IMG/VR virus record: IMGVR_UViG_3300013094_000134
Coordinates: 1-36,709 of that record
Reading direction: 5' to 3' (one strand)
DNA from: a virus
DNA length: 36,709 bases
Part shown: positions 18,001 to 25,545 of the stretch, piece by piece
Position numbering within the stretch: the stretch's first letter is position 1
Layout of the letters: each line of letters opens with the position of its first letter
Program-made: the position numbers and the translations under genes
The notes under the pieces: generated by a model
What the model was told of the DNA's origin: nothing
The model's input: the letters and a program-made list of their open reading frames with translations, nothing else
Database searches by the model: none

Positions 18001-21000
18001 ATTGGTCTCCTGCAGTACCGGTATTGCTGAAAGATACTTGAATACCAGTATAGATGTTTTGACTTACGTCACCTTCACATACAAAGTAGTTATTGTTTTG
18101 AATTGCATTAATTGCAAGAATACCAACTTGTAGATAGAATGTTATAAACGAGACACGCTGACCTTCAGTAATACTAGATAAAGCGTTACCAAAAATGACA
18201 AATGAGTTTTTGTTTAACGTTGTTGGTTGTGCTAACACAAAACCCAAATTAGTGAATTCTAAATTAGGGTCTCTTGCAAAAGACAATAGATATTCTGATG
18301 CACCATAATCACCCTGTTTATTTTTTGCACCAACATATAATACATTGCTATCACCGGAGATTGCCATAGCATAGCCGGCTTTCACATGATAAGGATTCCC
18401 ATCACCATCTACGCCTGAAGGTAAGTTAATAACTTGCTCAAGCACGGGGTATCTGATATTACTTTCGCTAGGAATTCTATAGATAAAGATATGGTTATTT
18501 GTATATGTGTCGTCTGGAGATGATACCACCATCACTTCATCACTGTAAACAATTACTGATCCAAATGCTGCAACAGTCTCAGTTTGATTTGTTGCAGGAT
18601 TATACCATCCATCTTTATATGATAGGAAATAGTCAGTAAAGAAAGTGCCGTCGCCATTGATGCTATCCAAATAATGATATATTTTGTTGTCGGCAGCATC
18701 TCCAACTACATATCCTAACACCGGCACATTTGCAACTGCTGTACCAAACTTAATAGTAGTAAATGCATTATTGCTTCTAGTTTTAGGTAGTTCATTATGT
18801 AAGTAGTTAGGTGTTTTGCTATAAACAGTCCACTCACCGTTTTGATTCTCATCTACCCAAACTAAATTAGTATCAAATTCTTGATTGTTTAACGGTAAAC
18901 CAACAATATCTCTAGAAGTAATAACACGTTGACTTTGTAATAAGAAGAAAGCTCCGTATCCGTTAACAACTGATGTGGTTTTTACTAAGTTACTTGTAAC
19001 TACAATTGAAGTTAAATTGTTGATTGCTTTTACAGTATAGTAACCATCAACTCTGGAATCAAAGTTTAGTATACCTACAATTTGACTTACTTGTAAATTG
19101 TGTGCACCGGAGAAATTGACAGTGATTGTTCCGTTTAAGTTATTAATGATATTAGTTACTGCGATGTTTGTTGGCAATGGTGTATATACATCCCAACTAC
19201 CATTGACATTGGCTAACCAAATATAGTCACCTCGATAGATTGCGTAAATACTACCGTTTGGTAATGAAGCTACATTATATCCCAATTCAACAACATCATC
19301 AACATTGACGTATCCAGCTGTTGGGATTCTACCAACAATACTAGATTCACTTAGTGTTGCTAAGATATTAGTATTTGAAATATTTCTAGCATAGTTCTTA
19401 ACTTGATTCAATGGAATCTGTTGCTGACTGCCTTCTACATTAGTGTCACCAACAACACTAACAATCGCTGGATTTCCAGTAAGTTTAGATTTGTCAAGTG
19501 TAACTTGAATAAAGTTGTGGTTATTCAAACCACTGTACTCACTGTTCTTAATAGCCCAGTTTTCATGTACAGTATAAGACAATTCATTGTTGTTGATTTG
19601 AATACCATTCAATCCTTGTGCAGCTTGATTAGTACCTTTAGACTCAATCATGCTCTTATACAAGTTAACTTGTGAAGGATCATCAAAATCAGCATCAGAT
19701 AAGTATGGGCGTGGTCTATAACCAATCAAACTAAAGCTCAACAAATCAGCATCATTGGCTAAGTTAGCTTGATTAGGGTTGTAGAACTTGATTGACTCCA
19801 CAGATTTTGTACTAGGGTTAGGCAACATGTTTTGTTGAACCATATCATATGTTGTTTGATCCCAATACTTATTGTCAAAAGTTGCACTTGGTTGAACCAC
19901 ATCAACATTAGCCATCCAATAGCTGTTCTTATAGTTAACTACTGTACCTTTAACATATTTTGTATTGGCTTGCCAATCATTGATATTGTCTTGTGCAAGA
20001 ATAAACCCAGCAGCATTCAATGAACCATTCCAATTTGCAGATTTAGAACCACGCAAGAAAATACGTTGTTGGCGTAATCCGGTTACTGGGTTATAAATCA
20101 AGTCACCAAACAATGTTGTATTGTCAAATACAATAACATGTTCAATTGTACTCACTGTTGCATTGAATAGTGAAATTGAATCACCTGAATTCAATGTTTG
20201 AACTGATAACTTTGTATCTGAACGAGTAATAGCTAAATCATTTATTGCGATTGGCAATAGATTTTGATTTAAGATAAAGTTGTCTTTTTGCAATGTCAAT
20301 GGTTGTACAATTGATTGACCATTATCAACCACAAGTTGACTTGTTCCTGGGTTGATACTAATAGTTGAACCAACAGTCCATCCTGTAGTAATCCAATAGA
20401 GAATCTCATTCAACATTTGATCCCAAGATAGAACAATGCCGTTCTCTATATTGTTGAATTGGAACCCTTGACTTTCTAAATAAACACCGTAACCTTTAAC
20501 AAAGGTCAATAAATCTTGAATTGAATAAAACTCAGCGCCGTACGGATAGACTTGGCTGCTAGTTGCATCAAAGTTTCTAGGTATTTGAACTGAATTTGTA
20601 TTAACAGTAATAGTATCATAGATACCTAATTTAGGCAAACACGCTGAAAAATATGAATTGAACTGTTTGTTACCATAAACTTTATAACCATTTTGAGTTA
20701 TTTGAATAATAATACTTGAATAAACTAATGTGTCTGTTGGTTGATTGTTATATAAAAATACACTATAACTATCGTCGGGAATTAATAATGAATTGGTATT
20801 TGTAGAACTCATTTCCAATGAGAACTGCAAGTGTGACTTATCACTAAATCCAGCCATTCTATATGCTAGTCTTACATCGGCGTTAGTGAATAAGTTAACG
20901 ATTTGACTGGTTCCGTTCATACCAAACTGTTTTTGATAATCAATAATCCAGTTTAAGTAACTATGTTCTGCTGATGTAGTATCAGTTCCATAGAAATTCA

Positions 21001-24000
21001 ATAGATTGGTAGGATCACCAATATTTGTACGTAGTCTATTATAGACTAACCATTGACTAAACTCTTGGCTGTATGCATATACATCCAAATCAATATTGTA
21101 TGTGAAGAATTTAGCAGGACGTAACAATGCGGTAAGTTGTACTAAATCAAATGGCCATGAACTGCTAGTGCGATATGCAAATTCTGTAGGTCCCATGTCG
21201 CCCACATTCCAACTGTTCTTAAACTTGTTGAAATCATAACTACCAACAATGCCATTAAATGGATATACCAAGTTACCTTGATTATCAACAGGTATCATTG
21301 ACAATAAGTTTGGACGAATGCGTTTTTGATTTACATAAGGATTACCGTCATTATAAACATATCCTTTGCTAATATCAGTCCACATTACTAAGTTTTCACT
21401 TGTGTAGGGTGCAGCACCATAATAACTGTCCCACCATGTTGGTTTTACATACAACCCTAACATTTCCCATGGACGTGTATGTGGGTAAGTGGTATCATAT
21501 AACCAAAGATAGATACCTCTCCAGTTACCTTGTGTTAATTTTGAATTATTTGACTTAAGTCCGCTGCCTGAATAGTTCCAAGTTTTTTCATTATGTGCGT
21601 CATAATACTGTGTTGAATAGTCAACACGATTTATACCAACCCAACTTAAAAACTTAGGAGAATATGCCGCTAAAAACTGTTCAGGTGTGTACCCTACATC
21701 TCTATTCATACCTGGAATAATCTCATCCATGTTGATAGGTGTGGATACTGCCACTTTCAAGTTGTTGTAGACACGCATTTCATATTCAAACAAAACCTTG
21801 TCACGTAAATCAGTTAACAATCCATTAGCATAATCACCGTATAGTTTAGTCTGTGAACCATCATGACCTCTTATGAAGTATGTTGGGGTTGAATATGTAT
21901 CATCTAACACCAACTCAGGTAAGAATGCTGGGTATAATCCCAACTTAGTTGGTGTACTTGGTACAAAGTTTCCATATGTTTGTGAATATTCATTGATAGT
22001 GATAATATCATTTGGCAATAAGTCACTAATGATTTCTAATCTAGCAGTAGTAGGAGAAACAATATAATCAACATCTCTTATAAGTTGAGTTACTGTTGTA
22101 CCTTGTGCTTCTACCGTACGTGTTAAATATACCAATACGCTGTTATAGTTAGCAGTAGTAAAATTATAAACTTGACTCAATTGAAAATATGAGATTGGTA
22201 AGTTAGTTTTAAAACTATAGGTATTTGATACGGTAGGAGTTTTGCTTGGTAGCATATCACTCCAAAAGAATGGGCTTGATTCTGTACCGGACGCTGTTAT
22301 ATTACCGATAATATCATCTAACAATGTTGCAGTTGATTGTGTTAAGTCTAGTTGCAATGTATTGATACTTGCAACCATTAAATTTTTAAATTTATCATAC
22401 TCATACGCATTATATGATGCAGCAGAGAAAAAGTTAAAATCATTATTTCTAATAAACGCAGCCGGTAACACTAGCGGTGCACTGTTTTGAATAATACGTG
22501 TACCGTAGGGAACTAAGTTACCTAAATCTCTAAAGTTGTTTGCTCCAAATGCACTACCACTTAAGTTAGAAATATTATTACAAATGCTCTTGTAATGCCC
22601 ACGAACATCACCCAACGTGATTAATCCAATCGCTTGGTTAAACGGGTTACTTTCCATAGTTGTTGGTATCTCGTAGTAACCAATTTTACTAACTTGGTCA
22701 CTATATAACATAATAACAACCGGTGTACCTATAGCAGGGATAGTTGTTAATGTAACAGTTGTACTGTCACTTGTTGTGGAGACTGTATACTGTGATGAAT
22801 CTATACGAGAATTATCAACATACACAACAATAGTAGGCCATTTAGTGCTAGTTGGATCCTTCATTGCAATATCTAATGTGAATGTAGGAATATAAGGTAC
22901 ACCTGTGTACTGAAGATCAAACACTTGGTTTTGATAACTTGTATCAACTGCCGTTTGCCAACCAATGTTCCTAGTAAAATTTATATTTGAAGAATAGTCA
23001 TAAACGTATGCAGTTTTTACAAGCGCAGTTGTTGACACATTGTTCAATGAATAGTTGAAGGTTGCGCTATTCAATGAGATATTAAACTCAACGTCACCTA
23101 AATTACTAACGCTAGTATAGCTAATAGGAAATCCCAAAATGCTATCGTTAGTACCAGTACCACGTTTGTACTCTAGTAAAGTACAACCAACAAAGTCTGA
23201 ACTAGGATAGTAATCTTGTTCACCTAAACTGTTACCCAAGTAATCAAACAAATCAAATAACGGTGCTTGATTAACTGTTGTTTTTTGTTGTGTTTGTATC
23301 CAGTTTAATCCATTGAAGTAGAAAGATAATCCTGCATTTGAATCGCCGGCTAATACTGATACCATGTCGTTGAAGTTAATTTCAGCGATTGGTGCTAACA
23401 CAATTTCAGGTTGCACAACCATAGTAGTTGTTCCTGTACCAAAAGTACCCGGATCAGCTGGATACAACAATGTAACAGATGTTTGAGTACTGTCAGTTAC
23501 AATGTAAGAACCGTTATAGTTGACGTTACTATTATTGGTAACAAAATAATATCTACCTACTGTAGGAGGTACAACCTGATGTGGGATTGCAAAGCGTACT
23601 TGTGAATATCCTCTTGCCAAAACAGTTGTTAATGTTACTTTTGAAGAATCGTCAATAGCTTCAATTTGTGCTTCATAGATTTTGTTTCTAACATCTGGAT
23701 TAGAATCAGCAGCAAAAATAATCTTAGTTCCATCATTGATTGACGATGTATTACCGTCAGGCATATAGCTAACTTGACCTGCTACTTGAGTAAAAGCATC
23801 AGTTGTGTTAAAGTCAATGTAATTTACACTTCCTCTAGCGACAGAACCATAATTGAATAGTTTCAAGTTAGGATAGAATTCTAAGATTGGGCGTTTAGCC
23901 ATGCTTGATGAACTACTTAATGCGGCGCTTGCTAAAGGTGCGATTAAGTTGTTGCTAATTGACATTTTTAAAACATCTGTATGGAACCAACGATTGCTTC

Positions 24001-25531
24001 TTGACCATGCATTTCTATTCAATGCACCGCGATTGATAGTAAGATAATCAGGAGTTACTGGTAAAAAGAATGATTCACTAAAAGGTAATGCGTCAAAACC
24101 ATGAGTTGTGTCATCAAACGCGGTTGTCAATGTTTGACTATAATTTTCAGGCACTGTTAATTCAGATTCAGGCACCAACACAATGCTAGTACCAACGCCC
24201 TCAACATAGTATAAGTCTGTTAAGTATTTTTGTGGTACAACATTACCTTGGAATTGAACTTTCAATCCATTTGTGAAAGTGATTCCATTTGGACTAGTAT
24301 ATGTTGCTTTACCAATAATATCATTAACGTCAAGTATCACAGAGATGTTAGAATTGATAAGTTTTATTTTACCAAACTTAGTAGGATCAGTACCATCTTG
24401 ATAATACAATGTATCATATGAAGCTGTAATGATTGGTACTAATGAGATATAGTCGTATGAATTTTTAACAAACTGTCTGCCAATATATTGAGTACCTGAC
24501 TTGATTACAATTGCTTGATTGTCAGGTATTAAACCAACCGGTGTTAGTTTAGTTGTAGTTGTTCCATCAACACCAACTAGATAGGTAATTTGATAATAGT
24601 ACTTGTTAACTTCAATTGATTGACCGTTAATAGTTGATGTTGAAGTTGGAGAGATTTCTGTAAATATTACAGTTTTGTTGTTTAGGAAAGAAACACTATC
24701 AATGATAACATCACTTGCTAATAGACCATCAACTTGCTCAACAGTTAAATTACATGCTAAATCAACTTCTAATCCAACTGGATAAATCATTGAATCTTGG
24801 TCATCGGCGTTAGGTACATTGAATGTGATTGTACCATCAGCTAACCCGTTATTAGTTACACCAAATACTTCTCTTGTTGAAATGTTTGATTTAGTTGAAT
24901 CAATACCAGAAATCCCAGGCTCAGTTTGTATCCAAAAGTTTGTAGCTTGGTTAACTACAAACTCATATGTACCACCACGAACTAATGTAATATCAGGGTT
25001 AGTTTGTGTTATGTTAAACTTGTTAGTTGTAAATGAATAATCTAATATATTATCGGTAACTTGATAATTTAACTGTGAATATATCTGAGTGTTGGTAACT
25101 GTTACTGGCTCAGGACCTTCTGGAATCCAGTAGTACTGACTATAGTTAATCATTTTATCTAAATCAACAAAACTATCCCATGAATAGAATTCACTAGAGA
25201 ACAATAGGTTGTGGTTATCTGTGATGGAACCGTTATGTTTCAATGCATCTATTGTTCCGGGGTATGTGAGTAAGTCAACTGCTTTATTAGTACCTGTTTT
25301 TGTAAAGACAATAGCAGGTTCAAGTTGATAGTTTTTACGAATACTAGTGGGTTCACTGATATATTGATCGGTTGAGTTGACACCATACCCAAACTTACTA
25401 CCAATAAAACCTTGAACTCTATTAAAGTCAGGTTGTTGTACCAACACATCTAATGTAGATGATAAAAATTGTTGGTTAGGTGTGGTTTGAAAAATCTCTG
25501 GTAAAAAATCAAGTGTTCTAATTGTTGCCAT
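9044..25531 (-). CDS. Giant virion structural protein (5,495 aa), baseplate/tail-tip type
   Basis: A single open frame of 16.5 kb occupies 45% of the window. The N-terminus (TLDFLPEIFQTTPNQQFL, then NYQLEPAIVF near 69-76) is of the kind that opens very large structural proteins in T4-superfamily phages lacking separate gp7/gp10-type genes; this is from recall. Residues about 1334-1440 are aromatic-rich (YPHTRPWEMLGLYVKPTWWD). A carbohydrate-binding-like stretch lies near 1850-1885. FG-GAP-like units lie near 2385, 2680, 2821, 3054 and 3149. A conserved-looking core (about 3480-3740) contains LNEIKPYH. Six S-x-D-x-x-x-W Asp-box-like units lie near 4540-4850. A beta-sandwich (TYTLTLP ... IVEIDGIRQVPG) lies near 5130. 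I infer a baseplate-wedge or tail-tip scaffold with surface-binding parts. AGG 8 bases before the ATG is a weak ribosome-binding site. Confidence 0.9.
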   Translation of the reverse strand: MATIRTLDFLPEIFQTTPNQQFLSSTLDVLVQQPDFNRVQGFIGSKFGYGVNSTDQYISEPTSIRKNYQLEPAIVFTKTGTNKAVDLLTYPGTIDALKHNGSITDNHNLLFSSEFYSWDSFVDLDKMINYSQYYWIPEGPEPVTVTNTQIYSQLNYQVTDNILDYSFTTNKFNITQTNPDITLVRGGTYEFVVNQATNFWIQTEPGISGIDSTKSNISTREVFGVTNNGLADGTITFNVPNADDQDSMIYPVGLEVDLACNLTVEQVDGLLASDVIIDSVSFLNNKTVIFTEISPTSTSTINGQSIEVNKYYYQITYLVGVDGTTTTKLTPVGLIPDNQAIVIKSGTQYIGRQFVKNSYDYISLVPIITASYDTLYYQDGTDPTKFGKIKLINSNISVILDVNDIIGKATYTSPNGITFTNGLKVQFQGNVVPQKYLTDLYYVEGVGTSIVLVPESELTVPENYSQTLTTAFDDTTHGFDALPFSESFFLPVTPDYLTINRGALNRNAWSRSNRWFHTDVLKMSISNNLIAPLASAALSSSSSMAKRPILEFYPNLKLFNYGSVARGSVNYIDFNTTDAFTQVAGQVSYMPDGNTSSINDGTKIIFAADSNPDVRNKIYEAQIEAIDDSSKVTLTTVLARGYSQVRFAIPHQVVPPTVGRYYFVTNNSNVNYNGSYIVTDSTQTSVTLLYPADPGTFGTGTTTMVVQPEIVLAPIAEINFNDMVSVLAGDSNAGLSFYFNGLNWIQTQQKTTVNQAPLFDLFDYLGNSLGEQDYYPSSDFVGCTLLEYKRGTGTNDSILGFPISYTSVSNLGDVEFNISLNSATFNYSLNNVSTTALVKTAYVYDYSSNINFTRNIGWQTAVDTSYQNQVFDLQYTGVPYIPTFTLDIAMKDPTSTKWPTIVVYVDNSRIDSSQYTVSTTSDSTTVTLTTIPAIGTPVVIMLYSDQVSKIGYYEIPTTMESNPFNQAIGLITLGDVRGHYKSICNNISNLSGSAFGANNFRDLGNLVPYGTRIIQNSAPLVLPAAFIRNNDFNFFSAASYNAYEYDKFKNLMVASINTLQLDLTQSTATLLDDIIGNITASGTESSPFFWSDMLPSKTPTVSNTYSFKTNLPISYFQLSQVYNFTTANYNSVLVYLTRTVEAQGTTVTQLIRDVDYIVSPTTARLEIISDLLPNDIITINEYSQTYGNFVPSTPTKLGLYPAFLPELVLDDTYSTPTYFIRGHDGSQTKLYGDYANGLLTDLRDKVLFEYEMRVYNNLKVAVSTPINMDEIIPGMNRDVGYTPEQFLAAYSPKFLSWVGINRVDYSTQYYDAHNEKTWNYSGSGLKSNNSKLTQGNWRGIYLWLYDTTYPHTRPWEMLGLYVKPTWWDSYYGAAPYTSENLVMWTDISKGYVYNDGNPYVNQKRIRPNLLSMIPVDNQGNLVYPFNGIVGSYDFNKFKNSWNVGDMGPTEFAYRTSSSWPFDLVQLTALLRPAKFFTYNIDLDVYAYSQEFSQWLVYNRLRTNIGDPTNLLNFYGTDTTSAEHSYLNWIIDYQKQFGMNGTSQIVNLFTNADVRLAYRMAGFSDKSHLQFSLEMSSTNTNSLLIPDDSYSVFLYNNQPTDTLVYSSIIIQITQNGYKVYGNKQFNSYFSACLPKLGIYDTITVNTNSVQIPRNFDATSSQVYPYGAEFYSIQDLLTFVKGYGVYLESQGFQFNNIENGIVLSWDQMLNEILYWITTGWTVGSTISINPGTSQLVVDNGQSIVQPLTLQKDNFILNQNLLPIAINDLAITRSDTKLSVQTLNSGDSISLFNATVSTIEHVIVFDNTTLFGDLIYNPVTGLRQQRIFLRGSKSANWNGSLNAAGFILAQDNINDWQANTKYVKGTVVNYKNSYWMANVDVVQPSATFDNKYWDQTTYDMVQQNMLPNPSTKSVESIKFYNPNQANLANDADLLSFSLIGYRPRPYLSDADFDDPSQVNLYKSMIESKGTNQAAQGLNGIQINNNELSYTVHENWAIKNSEYSGLNNHNFIQVTLDKSKLTGNPAIVSVVGDTNVEGSQQQIPLNQVKNYARNISNTNILATLSESSIVGRIPTAGYVNVDDVVELGYNVASLPNGSIYAIYRGDYIWLANVNGSWDVYTPLPTNIAVTNIINNLNGTITVNFSGAHNLQVSQIVGILNFDSRVDGYYTVKAINNLTSIVVTSNLVKTTSVVNGYGAFFLLQSQRVITSRDIVGLPLNNQEFDTNLVWVDENQNGEWTVYSKTPNYLHNELPKTRSNNAFTTIKFGTAVANVPVLGYVVGDAADNKIYHYLDSINGDGTFFTDYFLSYKDGWYNPATNQTETVAAFGSVIVYSDEVMVVSSPDDTYTNNHIFIYRIPSESNIRYPVLEQVINLPSGVDGDGNPYHVKAGYAMAISGDSNVLYVGAKNKQGDYGASEYLLSFARDPNLEFTNLGFVLAQPTTLNKNSFVIFGNALSSITEGQRVSFITFYLQVGILAINAIQNNNYFVCEGDVSQNIYTGIQVSFSNTGTAGDQLYTVTHTSYDPDANTTTVYTEEIIAVTTYNGTIVYAASFSQDIIYTVVTGLYENTLVNDYTGDGVTVGFRLAHISTPNTVRNSANTVVKINNTVQATSTYSFTGNYITFNTAPSNNASIDITTTINCTTFFIVGTMQHISLAGAAVYHSHINYQLVGAAQPPVVNFGDNFGASIATNYDGTRVFVGSPNASFTTTDNVHTISNVGRVWVADAIIENYQIKYDQNINTPFFALTVAWIPTANSIVLWNGTPLPTTKYIIIPGNAQTNVGTVILIGPVGLKAGDILTFRSYNLVFSQFLMKSTNYADLRPGELFGASVACNKWASEVMVGVPNGVVDNDQEGAVIRFTCEGRKFGTMSALVAADSFQPTYIYINGFVVNLFLSVDSTSSFTHGSTTISVSPDIAARMPQIGILTIQNIYSNNYTMEYTSVNLTTGVITLAIAFATDLTSSAYPSGVWPASDLQVVIPLGDAADIAYVINQTNIVNVFAGTDNEDRLIISLIDTTLGQSENKLNVMALNGNVITEMGMSLYTKTQTISNPHPQHNSLFGTVVKFNETGSIAVSAPVTDRFLKTTFDYDYTMDIHSQTAFDSNLTEFIDSFDRAGAVYIFDYIPCYNESLLNLSNYIYAQPCHDTVQDYGTLPMYGNALDFRDNLLMIGAPNFKLDTAGGKVVMYRNSIGTSNWTTYRYPDSIVDISKVQKVQLFDNTNDKTLLSLDYIDPLQGKFLGAVAENIDYTTSIDPAGYNSANYNKGKIVWNKNQVGSIWFDVSTSRFLDYHQNDVSYNSKYWGQTFPGSSVDVYTWVESLNPPNLYKDTTGTPYDVSKYAVTFVTDANHAIVPMYYYWVKNTNKLYALQGKTLSDYTISQYIANPTNSGIAFMVPLRSNTYGIYNANNYINGLTTNLHIGFSTSTNDTPAHIDYKLIRTDYPEDFLSGFPDAKRGNPDPTGVYEKLIDSFAGSDSFGAVVPDPILPKMLQIGTNIRPRQSMFVDRFAALKNFIEFTNNIIVNYPISEIENLTLLSEYSDTFDTRIYWEYTYWYATGYSSTTKTNLEVQTYSDLLTFSAYEGMIVGVAKNGKGKREIYVYTNSVWNRVGLQDGTINFLSSLYDYANNKIGFGNDFFDASGFDAHPTVESRYIVRGIFEQIFVNDLFAYRNKALILMFEFISSESVSSNGYLPWLNKTSFADITYNVRTLAQDTKYRSDNLGLLEGYLNEIKPYHVVIKEFTLEYSALDTITGTISDFDLPTFFDSNLGRFVSPQLTFKGPTNSFEYQDSDPIWSSSPEFIRWHDNFGLSLVDSPDVVVAFVNQYLRPNDTVLYVDNARGMPVEGIILVDSELISYTGIDRENGILTGLNRGLNATQPTFHIPGVQIIMDIPSVTLLNEGRGYTFIPNIVAYIDTTIYPAPSIPAVLSPIMSGDKVIGITINDPGQGYVVLPEIIIDPSITFAFSTSAINNNGFIVLGTSEFNTGDLVRSVGSGTNGLTFIPDGNYYINVFYQQVTGLSLISFHKSYGDSLRKVNPITFTPVENLSSGYTHSIGVCAYAVVYANNSQVRGFRTTLKFDRTSYRSTVVPWTPNQYWSSAFHNASSSVNTDRTLGYSATYTIGLDASTVSPLGGSGATFTVLNWVEAGIYEASLTTGGSGYNSGAWVSSWTLTQALSNFTGSIITISGLHLEGSSANNCYIFVTSVNGSGKILTYQVLGTPATVDTTSLQSAVLPILGLQSSGTGGAVISVDYSYSRLLPGQVNGTQLYFYRVHAGYLFTDTGGAQFMVTRPTFNDGKIINNYTVTLIAGGTGYTQGQTLRVLGSYLGGTNYTNDAIIQIIQVNNDSSVYLVSVTGTPVNDFQQYYVKAINDSQLGIYFDPTLKVEVPSSSFIWDGSTSYTSNGYGYPGTDYAFLPEPLYSNMNFEYSTRSLTSYANTIWQCIETNHDSYFDPTKWVPISQSDFGLNALDRIEGFYQPSFDMPAKDIQQLLKGVTYPNPTYYGNKFSATDQLPLDATLVDRPFYPVDPNIKSIINDNSQYLAVVDTPTKTVIIRSADSTIWYTTTLSEIPLGVTSIASHDLITTDPGTGIAHHQYTYVITTNTSTSGLMVSFDLGNWLTIGSQENYDDLRYDIGEFDVSAITAPTIPLQKVKYLNGAFYAVGTQIISSTDALKWNTLYQFNSRLTNVLNDIDYVNIPAYIGYIAVGLGSQIISGINTSAPIINPITRIITSIDGVTWNTHPIGLSQYALTGVTHGNSLIVIVGDNAQIFYSVNSYNWSAATIAGTTITAKINSVAYGNNLFVAVGNKTGTGASDPGLILKSSDGKTWVQESNSSITTENLHNVTFDGNFFYAVGDNDTILRSIDGISWVSQSSLASEDPTYIVKGNDFLFGYGPEELVPGIVSDAISMQVNTAPSAYWDIDNTGLQWYKNSGFSMTQVLGRPDANNQFSFNGVVINPIQIAVFYYDPTYAGYTRVYENITVSPNNPYTYTVDWFNRVITLNIPIDVSQSLMVEVYEVGNGVELTRGNSDLIPFRVDNVTGHSMILLDVLFQSLETDPLIFVQTTTSNTKLVRGVDYDLLPYETGSGSQPMRIQFNTAYDQSSTKILYSVFSDLTTPNHSTPYGYSYPQTQTFRGASGGSLTYTLTLPTSGLNAANGIVEIDGIRQVPGTAYSISGSTLTFTTSIDDSRLIAYTSYYDTSRLFASTTTATASHNGNLVITVPYPTVPNPMPNMTYTDETKSWVTLNGRRLPSTAYIYGASNQLTVYGLYNGDKVIVTAFVDGGSPNPSGFKLLVDKTGVQSAYRANPTDRTWLTVDLGLTDTEMFVNDISKLVEEISVTKTVTQISSLINSYNDSDIGFLTDFDTNAITYVTAFNINKGTTIPAENIKFERFLGSYGISFDDPNTAVNDVVKLTVYVGNLLETNGERIQFASVDPSTNIISGLTRNAQNTVTTTHHQYDYVYSLSPARKLDPSQLSVLWNSSNYVAFGDPLSVSTTTAAEFLNSGNR

Positions 25532-25545
25532 TTATATTACCTATA

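Noticed and set aside
9044-25531. Giant gene as a bacterial adhesin or NRPS/PKS megasynthase
   Set aside because: There are no synthase motifs, signal peptide or secretion domain. The flanking gp6-, gp25- and gp53-like genes and the phage-type N-terminus place it in a tail module.
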